From contig CALALP010000022.1 in assembly GCA_937925515.1 (NCBI GenBank), positions 1-12,559 of the forward strand: a DNA stretch of 12,559 bases, given 5' to 3'. The translations under genes and the position numbers were made by a program. Positions 1-7,314 of the stretch are shown here, piece after piece (position 1 is the stretch's first letter; every line of letters starts with the position of its first letter). Source of the DNA: an uncultured Lachnoanaerobaculum sp. (GTDB lineage Bacteria > Bacillota > Clostridia > Lachnospirales > Lachnospiraceae). The notes under the pieces were generated by a model. It did no database searches. It saw only the letters and a program-made list of their open reading frames with translations, and was not told the DNA's origin.

Positions 1-2
1 CA

Positions 3-89
3 AGTACATTTTATACCATAGAAGGCAAATTTACAGAAAAAATTTCACAGGCTCTGAAATTTAGTTTTGTAAACCCCTATATTGCTTAA
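3..89 (+). CDS. Possible C-terminal end of an unidentified gene cut by the window edge
   Basis: One frame is open from the window edge to a TAA at 87-89 and gives 28 residues ending in FVNPYIA. The composition (mixed charged, aromatic and aliphatic residues) looks protein-like, whereas the other two frames are closed early. The gene would run towards, and converge with, the minus-strand antitoxin gene that ends at 132. I do not recognise the family, and an open stretch this short could be chance. The 42 bases between its stop and the antitoxin stop are AT-rich and show no clear terminator hairpin. Confidence 0.3.
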   Translation, partial: STFYTIEGKFTEKISQALKFSFVNPYIA

Positions 90-131
90 TAAATAAAAGA
101 CTAAAAAATGAATGATTTAAAGTTAAATTAG

Positions 132-1214
132 TTATATAGTCGTATTTACAACCTTATATTTACATCTTAATGAGGATAAACTTTTGTTATCAAATCCAAT
201 TTTTTTATCGTTTTGTAAGCGACCTAGAATGATTCCGGGAGCACGATTAATTTTGTCAGCAAATTCTTGGATTGATTGTAAATCAAATTTATTATTTTCT
301 ATAAAATATTGATATTCTTCAAATGGTATCAAACTATTTTCAGCATATTTATTTGTGGCTATCTCCATTTCACCAATCTCTTTTTCAAATGAAATTCCAT
401 AGTCTTTATTTACAATATGTCCTATTTCATGGAATAGAGTAAACCAAAATGTATCTGAATTTAATTTTCTATCATTAACCATTAGCATTATATTATCGCC
501 GATTTTTCTTGTTGCACCATTTGTTTTAGAACCGGAAATATTAGGTAAAACAATAAGTAATACACCTGCTTTAAAAAAAGCCTCTTTAATTTTAGGATAA
601 AAAGTATCATGTTCTCTAGTGAGAGTTAGAGCATAACTAATAGCCTTTTCAAAAAGTTCTTTATTAAATTTTGGTGCTTTAATTTTTAAGGCTTGGTTTA
701 TTGCAATTTGAACCATAGTATTTGCTCTAATTATATTGTTTACTGTAAGTGTGCTTTGTGTATTTCTAAAATTTACTATTACATCTATTTTAGTTAGAGT
801 AGTAAGAGTAGATATACTAAGAAATTCTCTGACTGCTTTAATCTGCCCCTCTATGTTTCTTGGAATACTAGGTAGATTATAATTTTTTACAAAATAACTA
901 TACTCTAGGGCTTGAAACACATTTCTTTCCTCTAAGATTTCATTTTTTGAATTTATTTCATACATGAGAGCATCATACTCATCTTGTAAGTTCTGCCAAT
1001 ATTTAATGCTAGTTCCAAGCATTTTTGATAGTTTACTTGCAATTTCAGTTGAAAGACTTTGTTTTCCATTGATTAAATTACTTAAAGTTTTTTCTGTTGT
1101 ATCAAGTCTTTTTGCAAAGTCTTTTTGAGTAAAGCTATTTTGTTCAATAATTTCTTCAATATAATATCCCGGGTGAAAAACAATCATATCATTATATTCT
1201 ATATAGTTAGTCAT
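132..1214 (-). CDS. HigA-type antitoxin: XRE helix-turn-helix fused to ImmA/IrrE-type peptidase domain
   Basis: This 360-residue protein has the two-part build of the long HigA family. Residues about 14-75 form an XRE/HigA helix-turn-helix; the FHPG start, LTQ-like FTQKDFAKR and the EKTLSNLINGK recognition region are clear. Residues about 195-335 resemble an ImmA/IrrE domain with the zinc motif HEIGH at 262-266. In this family the first domain binds the toxin-antitoxin promoter and the protein neutralises a HigB/RelE-like mRNA interferase. The ATG at 1214 is supported by an AAGGAAG ribosome binding site 12 bases upstream and by an ATGACTAA overlap with the stop of the toxin remnant, a usual coupling arrangement. 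The position where the third zinc ligand glutamate normally lies, before the YAENSLIP helix, seems to be Ala286, so peptidase activity is doubtful. The partner toxin is truncated, so this is probably an orphan antitoxin. Its transcription may come by read-through from the regulator gene upstream, since no terminator is visible between them. Confidence 0.85.
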   Translation of the reverse strand: MTNYIEYNDMIVFHPGYYIEEIIEQNSFTQKDFAKRLDTTEKTLSNLINGKQSLSTEIASKLSKMLGTSIKYWQNLQDEYDALMYEINSKNEILEERNVFQALEYSYFVKNYNLPSIPRNIEGQIKAVREFLSISTLTTLTKIDVIVNFRNTQSTLTVNNIIRANTMVQIAINQALKIKAPKFNKELFEKAISYALTLTREHDTFYPKIKEAFFKAGVLLIVLPNISGSKTNGATRKIGDNIMLMVNDRKLNSDTFWFTLFHEIGHIVNKDYGISFEKEIGEMEIATNKYAENSLIPFEEYQYFIENNKFDLQSIQEFADKINRAPGIILGRLQNDKKIGFDNKSLSSLRCKYKVVNTTI

Positions 1215-1329
1215 AATGTTTACTCACTTCCTTAATTTCTACAATTTCAACTATATTTGATATTTCATCAATGTTACAAGGAATATACGGTTGATTCTCC
1301 CCTAATCTATCAGCCCTATCTCCATTCTC
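1207..1329 (-). pseudogene. Truncated HigB/RelE-like toxin remnant (C-terminal ~40 codons)
   Basis: A minus-strand frame, closed upstream by TAA at 1330-1332, encodes 40 residues ending in IVEIVEIKEVSKHYD. The end resembles the last beta strand and the HY(E/D) tail of HigB-type toxins that sit in front of long HigA genes. Its stop overlaps the antitoxin start by eight bases, exactly where a toxin gene should end. A complete toxin of this family is roughly 90-120 residues; here the N-terminal two thirds are absent, and the sequence runs into the last codons of the LacI-kinase gene. No start codon or ribosome binding site was found for it. The family match rests on a short stretch and on position, so it is probable rather than certain. 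Confidence 0.6.
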
Positions 1330-3197
1330 TTAATATAATTTTCAAGTTCAGCACGATTTATCATAGCAGGGGTTGTTCCCTGTCTTGAGATACAAAAACC
1401 GGAGGCGTAATTAGCAATTCTTGCAGCTTTTTCTATTGGATAATTTTCATATAAATATATTATAAATGCCGCTATAAAGGCGTCTGCACCTCCGGTAGTA
1501 TCAATAGGAGTAAAGCTTGTTGCAGGTATATAGCCTTTAAAATCCCTACTATGTATATATACCCCTTTTTCAGCTAGGGTAATGATACTTATAGGCGGAC
1601 CTAAGGAGCAAAAATACTCTGCCATTTTAGGGACAGTTAAGTTTTTCTTGCATAATGTTTTTGATTCAGATAAATTAGGTACAAAGATGTCAATGTATTT
1701 TATAAAATCAGGGTCTAAGTTTGTCAATGTAGCAGGCTTTAGTACTGTTTTTACATTGTATTTATGGGCTGTTTTTGCAGAGGTAATAAGGGCAGTTATA
1801 GGTACTTCAGTCTGCATTAAACAAAAGCTGGAATTTTTAAATAAATATTCAAATTTTAATATATCTTCTTCACTTAAGGAATTATTTGCACCTGCAAGTA
1901 CGGTAATTAGGCTTTCTCCGTCATTTCTACGATGAATATAGGCTCTACCTGTTTGTGCATTTTCATCTCTACTTAATGCAGTTACATCAATATTGTTGTC
2001 ATGCAAACAAGTATATACAATGCTTGAATCATAGTCATCGCCAAGCTTTCCTATGATAGAAACAGGGTAGCCCATGCGTGAAACTGCTACTGCCTCATTT
2101 GCACCTTTCCCCCCCGGAGAAATCAGCACCTTATCAGTCATAACTGTATTACCAAGTAATGGGAGTTCATTTACACTTAGTGTTGTATCAACATTTAAGC
2201 TACCAACTACAATGATTCTTTTTTTTGAATTACTAAAAGGCTTTGAAAGATGTTTCTCATTTTCTACTAGATAGTTATAGGAAAATGTTTTATTCTTTAG
2301 GCTTACATTTTCACATGACTTTATTATCTTTTGACAGACAAAAACTCCAAATTCATAATATGGTATTTTAATTCCTGCATAGTTAGGGCTTGGAGAGCGT
2401 TTTATAGCATCTTCCCAAAGCGTAATAATAGATATATCTTTTGGTACTTTATAATTTATTTTATTTATAAAGTCTATAATATCAATTCCAAACTGTTCAT
2501 GTGCAGTGATTACAGCACTTATTTCATGAGATAAAATTTTTCCCTTTAATAGTGGAGAGTCTATTTGCAAGCACATTTCATCTTTATAGTCTATATTATT
2601 ATCAAATAAAGATTTCTTAAAGCCTAAGAGAAAGTTATCTGACCTAAAGCTTTCAGGTCTTACAATGCAAGCAATATTTTTATGTCCGAGATTTATTAGT
2701 TTTTCTCCTGCAATGTAGCCCATCTGAAAAAAATTCGGATAACAAGAAGTATTTATAAAACTTGCATTTATGTATACTATATTTATATTTTTTTCTTTAA
2801 ACTTATTTTCATGTATTAAGCTGTTTTCATCTATGGGTTCCCAAATAACTCCGTCAACATTATTTTTAATTAATGAATTGATATTTTTAAGTTCTGTATC
2901 ATGTTTTAAGGAATTAGTATAAATTAAAATGCTGTAACCTTTTTCCTGTGCGATACTTAAGATGCCATTTAAAAATAAATTCGGCTTTGAGCTTTCTTTT
3001 AGCATTACCCCTATAATAAATGTTTTAGAATTTGGGTTTGATTTAATGTTTGAGTATGGGGTGTAATTATATTCTTTAACTATTTTAAGTACATGATTTC
3101 GTGTGTTTTCGTTAATTCCTTGGTCCTTGTTATTGACTATTTTAGAAACAGTTGATATTGATACACCTGCAATATTTGCAATATCTTTAATTGTCAT
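1302..3197 (-). CDS. LacI-family repressor fused to a ribokinase (PfkB) domain
   Basis: The 631 residues fall into three parts. Residues 1-48 are a LacI helix-turn-helix (TIKDIANIAGVSISTVSKIVN). Residues about 59-312 are a LacI/periplasmic-binding-type effector domain. Residues about 327-625 are a full PfkB sugar kinase with VGSLNVD at 331-337, GGKGAN at 362-367 and the anion-hole/catalytic segment DTTGGADAF at 566-574 (catalytic Asp572). Several kinase motifs differ from ordinary ribokinase: GAGD has become GGAD, NPAP has become KPAT, and PNETE has become PNLSE. The hinge between the first two parts lacks the usual AR-x-L helix pattern. The fusion suggests a cytoplasmic repressor whose sugar signal may be read, or consumed, by its own kinase domain. 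The ATG at 3197 has a run of six Gs just upstream. The gene is divergent from the transporter operon and faces the palindrome at 3362-3394, its likely operator. Fusions of this kind occur in Clostridia; the ligand here is unknown. Confidence 0.9.
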   Translation of the reverse strand: MTIKDIANIAGVSISTVSKIVNNKDQGINENTRNHVLKIVKEYNYTPYSNIKSNPNSKTFIIGVMLKESSKPNLFLNGILSIAQEKGYSILIYTNSLKHDTELKNINSLIKNNVDGVIWEPIDENSLIHENKFKEKNINIVYINASFINTSCYPNFFQMGYIAGEKLINLGHKNIACIVRPESFRSDNFLLGFKKSLFDNNIDYKDEMCLQIDSPLLKGKILSHEISAVITAHEQFGIDIIDFINKINYKVPKDISIITLWEDAIKRSPSPNYAGIKIPYYEFGVFVCQKIIKSCENVSLKNKTFSYNYLVENEKHLSKPFSNSKKRIIVVGSLNVDTTLSVNELPLLGNTVMTDKVLISPGGKGANEAVAVSRMGYPVSIIGKLGDDYDSSIVYTCLHDNNIDVTALSRDENAQTGRAYIHRRNDGESLITVLAGANNSLSEEDILKFEYLFKNSSFCLMQTEVPITALITSAKTAHKYNVKTVLKPATLTNLDPDFIKYIDIFVPNLSESKTLCKKNLTVPKMAEYFCSLGPPISIITLAEKGVYIHSRDFKGYIPATSFTPIDTTGGADAFIAAFIIYLYENYPIEKAARIANYASGFCISRQGTTPAMINRAELENYIKRMEIGLID

Positions 3198-3328
3198 AAT
3201 TCCCCCCTATTTATTATTAATATAGATTTAAGAATATCCTACTTTAAAAGTCATTAAAATAACAATAGACAATATAAACAAAAAAATATTTTTAAAATGG
3301 TATATTTGCACAAAATTAATAAAGAATA

Positions 3329-3357
3329 TTGACTATCAATAGAAAGTGTATTATATT
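3329..3357 (+). promoter_or_regulatory. Sigma-A-like promoter of the sugar operon
   Basis: TTGACT (3329-3334) and TATATT (3352-3357) are separated by 17 bases, an almost consensus vegetative promoter. Transcription would start near 3364, leaving a leader of about 125 bases before the lipoprotein gene. It is the best promoter match in the 291-bp divergent region 3198-3488. The rest of that region is AT-rich; I saw no equally good promoter for the minus-strand regulator gene. Confidence 0.65.
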
Positions 3358-3361
3358 CTGC

Positions 3362-3394
3362 TTATGAAAATATTTTAAGAAAATACTTTCATAA
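3362..3394 (+). promoter_or_regulatory. 33-bp palindrome at the predicted start point; likely operator
   Basis: Left arm TTATGAAAATATTTT and right arm AAAATACTTTCATAA are reverse complements over 14 of 15 positions, around a 3-base AAG centre. It begins five bases after the -10 box, so a bound protein would block RNA polymerase. Its place between a LacI-type regulator and the operon makes it the natural operator for that regulator, although it lacks the central CG often found in LacI-family sites. In RNA it could also fold into a leader hairpin. No second copy was seen in the window. Confidence 0.6.
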
Positions 3395-3420
3395 ACATCT
3401 TTTAGAAAATAAAGTTTTTT

Positions 3421-3440
3421 TATAAGTTTATATAAGTTTT
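3421..3440 (+). repeat. Tandem 10-bp direct repeat in the operon leader
   Basis: TATAAGTTTA is followed directly by TATAAGTTTT, so the two units match at nine of ten positions and repeat at one helical turn. It lies in the untranslated leader, 49 bases before the lipoprotein start. It may be a protein site, or simply AT-rich slippage. Confidence 0.4.
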
Positions 3441-3488
3441 TCTTAAAACATTAATAAGGTCTAAATTATATTTTGAGGAGGATTTGAG

Positions 3489-4679
3489 ATGAGAAAGAAA
3501 TTAGTGTCTATTATGCTTGCTTGTGCAATGCTTACAAGTTTGGTGGCTTGTTCTAAGCCAAGTGGAGAGAGTTCTTTAGCAGCAAATACAAGTGAAACAG
3601 CAGCACAAAGCAGTGCAGAAACTGCACAAACCAATGTACCTGATAATCCTGTAAAGGGAAAGAAAGTTGCTTATATCATGCTTATGCCGTCTGCAACAAT
3701 TTTCCAAATGTGGAAAGATTCAAGCAAGGCTTTATGTGATAAGCTTGGAGTTCAGTTTGACTTTTTCTTCTGTGATGCAGACTTTAATAAATGGCAGGAT
3801 ACAATAAGAACTTGTGCATCAGCAGGTTATGACGGTTTATTAGTAAGCCATGGAAATCAAGACGGCTCTTATGTATTTTTGAAAGAAGTTATGCAACAAT
3901 ACCCTAATTTAAAGATAGTAACATTTGATACTCAGTTTTATACTGACGGAGAGTATAAAAAGCTTGACGGTGTTACACAAATGTTCCAACAAGATAAAAC
4001 ACTTGTAACTGTACTTTTAGATGAACTTATTAAAAAGCATGGCGAGGGAGTTAAGCTTGTAAAGGTTTGGAGAGGACCTAATTATAATAGTCCATTTGAT
4101 AGGCGTGAAGTAGGTTGGCAGGAATATGAAAAGGCAGGAAAGATTGTAACAGTTGGAGAGATTCAACCATTACAAGATACAGTTGATTCTGCAAATACTG
4201 TAAGTTCAGCTTATCTTCAAAGTCTAAAACCTGAGGACGTAGACGGAGTAGTTGCATATTATGATGCTTATGGTCAAGGCGTATATAATGCAATTCTTGA
4301 AAATGACAATTTCAATGGCAAGAATGGCAAAGCACTCCCAATGGTTTCAGTAGATATAGACCCTGTTGACATTACAAATATGATGACTAGAAAAGATATA
4401 TGGACAGCAGCAGGAACTACTGATTGGACATTAAACGGCGAAATTGCAATGCGACTTTTAATGCTTGAGCTTGCAGGCGAATATGATAAGATATACGACC
4501 CTGCAACAAAGAAAACAGGAGTAGATGTGGTAGAAATACCGGGTTCAGCAATACTTGCAGAGAATTTGAAATCTGGCTCAACAGTTGAGAATCTAAAAGA
4601 TGTAGCACCTGATACTTATGGAAATTTGGAGTATCTATCAGTAGCTGATTGGATGCCAAGAGATTTGCTACATAAATAG
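3489..4679 (+). CDS. Sugar ABC transporter substrate-binding lipoprotein
   Basis: The 396-residue product starts with a charged MRKK end, a hydrophobic segment and the lipobox LVAC, so Cys21 should be lipid-anchored outside the membrane. Residues about 22-54 are a Ser/Thr/Ala/Gln-rich tether. From about residue 58 (KKVAYIMLM) to 370 it resembles the ribose/galactose type of periplasmic-binding fold (Peripla_BP_4-like), with alternating strand/helix segments such as GYDGLLVSHGN and VDGVVAYYDA. It would capture the sugar and deliver it to the permease encoded downstream. The ATG at 3489 follows GAGGAGG at 3475-3481 with seven-base spacing, one of the strongest ribosome sites in the window. It is the first gene of the operon and is followed by a strong hairpin that could keep its mRNA more abundant than that of later genes. 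The ligand is not readable from sequence; neighbours suggest methylthioribose or another furanose. Confidence 0.85.
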   Translation: MRKKLVSIMLACAMLTSLVACSKPSGESSLAANTSETAAQSSAETAQTNVPDNPVKGKKVAYIMLMPSATIFQMWKDSSKALCDKLGVQFDFFFCDADFNKWQDTIRTCASAGYDGLLVSHGNQDGSYVFLKEVMQQYPNLKIVTFDTQFYTDGEYKKLDGVTQMFQQDKTLVTVLLDELIKKHGEGVKLVKVWRGPNYNSPFDRREVGWQEYEKAGKIVTVGEIQPLQDTVDSANTVSSAYLQSLKPEDVDGVVAYYDAYGQGVYNAILENDNFNGKNGKALPMVSVDIDPVDITNMMTRKDIWTAAGTTDWTLNGEIAMRLLMLELAGEYDKIYDPATKKTGVDVVEIPGSAILAENLKSGSTVENLKDVAPDTYGNLEYLSVADWMPRDLLHK

Positions 4680-4719
4680 ATTTAATTAGATTACTAGAAT
4701 TAGTTTTTATAAGTTACAG

Positions 4720-4750
4720 TTTGTCCCACTGCCTGTGGTGGTGGGACAAA
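4720..4750 (+). ncRNA. Intercistronic hairpin, 14-bp stem with 3-base loop
   Basis: The stretch folds as TTTGTCCCACTGCC, loop TGT, then GGTGGTGGGACAAA. All 14 positions pair, two as G-U. It lies 40 bases after the lipoprotein stop and 56 bases before the likely ATPase start. It is followed by AAAATATTA rather than a T-run, so it is not a standard terminator on this strand. A role as a 3' mRNA stabiliser or partial attenuator, giving more binding protein than ATPase, fits its place. It may instead be a copy of a small palindromic genomic repeat. Confidence 0.65.
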
Positions 4751-4806
4751 ATATTATAACAAAGTATTACCCTAGTTTAGGGGAGATAGTGAGAAAGAGA
4801 AGTTTT

Positions 4807-6318
4807 ATGCAGAAAAAAATATTAAGAACAAAAAATGTTTCCATAGAATTTCCCGGGGTAAAGGCACTTGATAACATAGATTTTGAGGTAGAAACAGGAG
4901 AGATACTTGCAGTTGTGGGGGCAAATGGTGCAGGCAAGTCAACTCTTATGAAAGTTTTATCAGGTGCTAATCCAAGTTATACAGGGGATGTATATATTAA
5001 TGATAATTTAGTAGAACTTAGAAATCCTGTTATATCTAAAAAAATGGGTATACAAATAGTATATCAAGAAGTTGATACTGCCTTAGTTCCTACACTTTCA
5101 GTAGCTGAAAATGTAATGCTTAATGAACTTGTAATGGATAAGCATAATACTTTTGTAGACTGGAATAAATTAAGAGTAAGTGCAAGAGAAGTTTTAAAAA
5201 GATTAAACATTGATATAAATGTAAAAACCTTAGTTTCAGAACTTAGTCTTGCACAAAAACAAATGGTTTTAATTGCAAGGGCTATACAATCTGAATGTGA
5301 TTTCCTTATACTTGATGAGCCGACTGCTCCACTTAGTGATAAGGAAACAGTTAAGCTTTTTGAGTTACTTACTCATCTTAGAGAAAATGAGAATATCGCA
5401 ATAATTTTTATTTCTCATAGAATTAATGAAATTATAGAAATATGTGAGAAATACAGTGTTATGAGAAATGGAAAGATGATAGGGACTTACCCTATAAATG
5501 ATAAAACAAGTATAAAAGAAATAGTTGAAAAAATGCTTGGAAAAACTTTTGAGGAAAACTTCCCTAAAGAGGAAGTAAAACTTGGAGAAAAAGTATTTGA
5601 AGTAAATAACTTGTCGGCAGAAGAGGGAAAACTAAAAGATATATCTCTATATGTAAGAAGTGGAGAAATAGTCGGTATTGCAGGTCTTGTAGGTGCAGGA
5701 AAATCAGAACTTTGCAAAGCTTTGTTTGGAGCTTATAAAAGAACAGGTGGAAATGTAATGCTAAAGGGGAAAGAACTAAAACTTAGTAATCCGTCAAAAG
5801 CAGTACAGGAGGGAATTGCTCTAGTGCCTGAAGAGAGGAGAAAAGAGGGAGTTTTAGTTGAGGAAAGTGTAAGTTTTAATCTTTCAGCAGCCTGCCTTGA
5901 TAAGTTTTGTAATCTTTCATTTGTAAATCCGAAGAAAGTAGCAGACAATGCAAATGATTTTGTAAAAAATCTTGGTATAAAAACACCGTCAATTAAACAA
6001 CTTGTACGAAATCTATCAGGTGGAAATCAGCAAAAGGTGGTAGTAGGAAAATGGCTTGCAGCAGATTGTGAAGTATATATATTTGATGAGCCTACAAAGG
6101 GGGTTGATGTAGGAGCAAAAAATGAGATATTTCATCTTATAAGTGAAATTGCTAAAAGAGGTAAGGCTGTAATATATGCCTCTTGTGAAAATCAAGAGTT
6201 ACTTTCTTTAACGGATAGAGTTTATGTTATGTATGACGGTCAGATAAAGGGCGAGTTTTCTACTAAGGAACTTGATGAGGATATGATAATGAATTTTGCT
6301 GTCGGAGGTAAAAAATAA
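4807..6318 (+). CDS. Sugar ABC transporter ATP-binding protein with two ATPase domains (RbsA-like)
   Basis: From the ATG at 4807 the protein has 503 residues, the usual length of RbsA/MglA-type ATPases. The first domain has Walker A GANGAGKST at 38-46, signature LSLAQKQ at 146-152, Walker B LILDEPT at 167-173 and the switch histidine in FISHR. The second domain has Walker A GLVGAGKSE at 293-301, signature LSGGNQQK at 403-410 and Walker B YIFDEPT at 424-430. Its switch region reads YASCENQE without a histidine, as often in this family. It would power import at the inner membrane face together with the adjacent permease. A longer reading from GTG at 4735 would begin inside the hairpin and add 24 residues unlike the family, so ATG 4807 is preferred; its ribosome site (GAGAAG) is only moderate. 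Its 3' end carries the GGAGGT ribosome site of the permease gene. Confidence 0.9.
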   Translation: MQKKILRTKNVSIEFPGVKALDNIDFEVETGEILAVVGANGAGKSTLMKVLSGANPSYTGDVYINDNLVELRNPVISKKMGIQIVYQEVDTALVPTLSVAENVMLNELVMDKHNTFVDWNKLRVSAREVLKRLNIDINVKTLVSELSLAQKQMVLIARAIQSECDFLILDEPTAPLSDKETVKLFELLTHLRENENIAIIFISHRINEIIEICEKYSVMRNGKMIGTYPINDKTSIKEIVEKMLGKTFEENFPKEEVKLGEKVFEVNNLSAEEGKLKDISLYVRSGEIVGIAGLVGAGKSELCKALFGAYKRTGGNVMLKGKELKLSNPSKAVQEGIALVPEERRKEGVLVEESVSFNLSAACLDKFCNLSFVNPKKVADNANDFVKNLGIKTPSIKQLVRNLSGGNQQKVVVGKWLAADCEVYIFDEPTKGVDVGAKNEIFHLISEIAKRGKAVIYASCENQELLSLTDRVYVMYDGQIKGEFSTKELDEDMIMNFAVGGKK

Positions 6319-6319
6319 A

Positions 6320-7312
6320 ATGGAAAATTTAAATAAGGACAATGTCAAAAATATTTATAAATTTATGCTTAACTGGGCAGCAGTAATTACATTATTTGTA
6401 TGCTTTATAGCATTTACAGCAGTAAAAGGTACTGCATTTATGTCAGGAAGTAATATGATTAATATTCTTAGAGCAATGTCTATAACTACAGTATTTGCAA
6501 TAGCACTTACTATAACTATGGCACCTGACGGATTTGATATGTCGGCATGTACTCTTGCAAGCTGTTCAGCTTATGTATTTGTGTCAATGTATCTATGGTA
6601 TGGTTTTTCATTATTTGTATCCATAGTTATATGTTTGATAGTTACACTTATTTTATACCAATTAACAATGTTTCTTATCTTAGTATGTAAAATACCTGAT
6701 ATGCTTGCAACATGTGCTTTGATGTTTGTACATCAAGGACTTGGTCAATGGTATATAGGTGGTGGAGCAGTTTCAACAGGTATGAAAACTCCTAGTGGAG
6801 CGGCTCCTGTAAGAGTTGCGTTATCTGAATATTTTTCAGCACTTGGAAGAGCACCTTATATAATAATTATTATGCTTGTGTGTGTTTTAATTGCTCATAT
6901 AATACTTAATTACACAAAATACGGTAGATACCTTTATGCAATGGGTGGCAATAAGCAAGCGGCAAAACTTTCAGGAATTAATATAAAAAGATATAGATAC
7001 TTAGCAGGAATGATAACTGCAATATTTGTAGCAATAGGTGGAATACTTGTAGCATCAAGAGGAAGTTCTGCTCAAGTTATGTGTTGTGATGACTATCTTA
7101 TGCCTGCACTTGCGGCAGTGTTTGTCGGTCGTTCAGTAGGTGGAGCAGAAAAACCTAATGCACTAGGTACTTTAGTTGGTGCTATTTTGGTTTCTACACT
7201 TGAAAATGGACTTACAATACTTGCAGTTCCATTTTATGTTTTGCCGGCAGTAAAGGGTGCTGTATTAGCATTAGCACTTATAGCTGCATATTCTACAAAG
7301 AAAGAGGATTAG
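6320..7312 (+). CDS. Sugar ABC transporter permease (RbsC-like)
   Basis: The 330-residue protein is strongly hydrophobic, with about eight to ten membrane segments, among them residues 17-36, 53-68, 76-92, 97-122, 179-197, 229-246, 282-300 and 305-324. The loop GGNKQAAKLSGI at 209-220, followed by a basic patch, is the conserved ATPase-contact motif of the ribose/xylose/galactose permease family. It would form the membrane channel, probably as a homodimer, since only one permease gene is present. The start is the ATG at 6320, one base after the ATPase stop, with GGAGGT ten bases upstream inside the ATPase gene. A TTG eight codons earlier has no ribosome site. The tight junction implies translational coupling. 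Confidence 0.9.
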   Translation: MENLNKDNVKNIYKFMLNWAAVITLFVCFIAFTAVKGTAFMSGSNMINILRAMSITTVFAIALTITMAPDGFDMSACTLASCSAYVFVSMYLWYGFSLFVSIVICLIVTLILYQLTMFLILVCKIPDMLATCALMFVHQGLGQWYIGGGAVSTGMKTPSGAAPVRVALSEYFSALGRAPYIIIIMLVCVLIAHIILNYTKYGRYLYAMGGNKQAAKLSGINIKRYRYLAGMITAIFVAIGGILVASRGSSAQVMCCDDYLMPALAAVFVGRSVGGAEKPNALGTLVGAILVSTLENGLTILAVPFYVLPAVKGAVLALALIAAYSTKKED

Positions 7313-7314
7313 AA

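Noticed and set aside
1582..2534. Three plus-strand open frames inside the regulator gene
   Set aside because: They lie fully within the clear LacI-PfkB coding sequence on the other strand and show no family motifs.
3198..3488. S-box (SAM) riboswitch or catabolite-repression cre site before the operon
   Set aside because: No G-rich conserved S-box elements and no TGWAANCGNTNWCA-like sequence were seen in this AT-rich region.
4720..4760. Intrinsic terminator after the lipoprotein gene
   Set aside because: The hairpin is followed by A-rich rather than T-rich sequence, so standard termination on the plus strand is unlikely.
4735..4806. Upstream GTG start for the ABC ATPase
   Set aside because: The start would be inside the hairpin, and the 24 extra residues are unlike the N-terminus of RbsA-type proteins, which begins at the ATG 4807 reading.
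6296..6319. TTG start for the permease
   Set aside because: No ribosome site fits it, whereas ATG 6320 has GGAGGT at good distance and makes a one-base junction with the ATPase stop.
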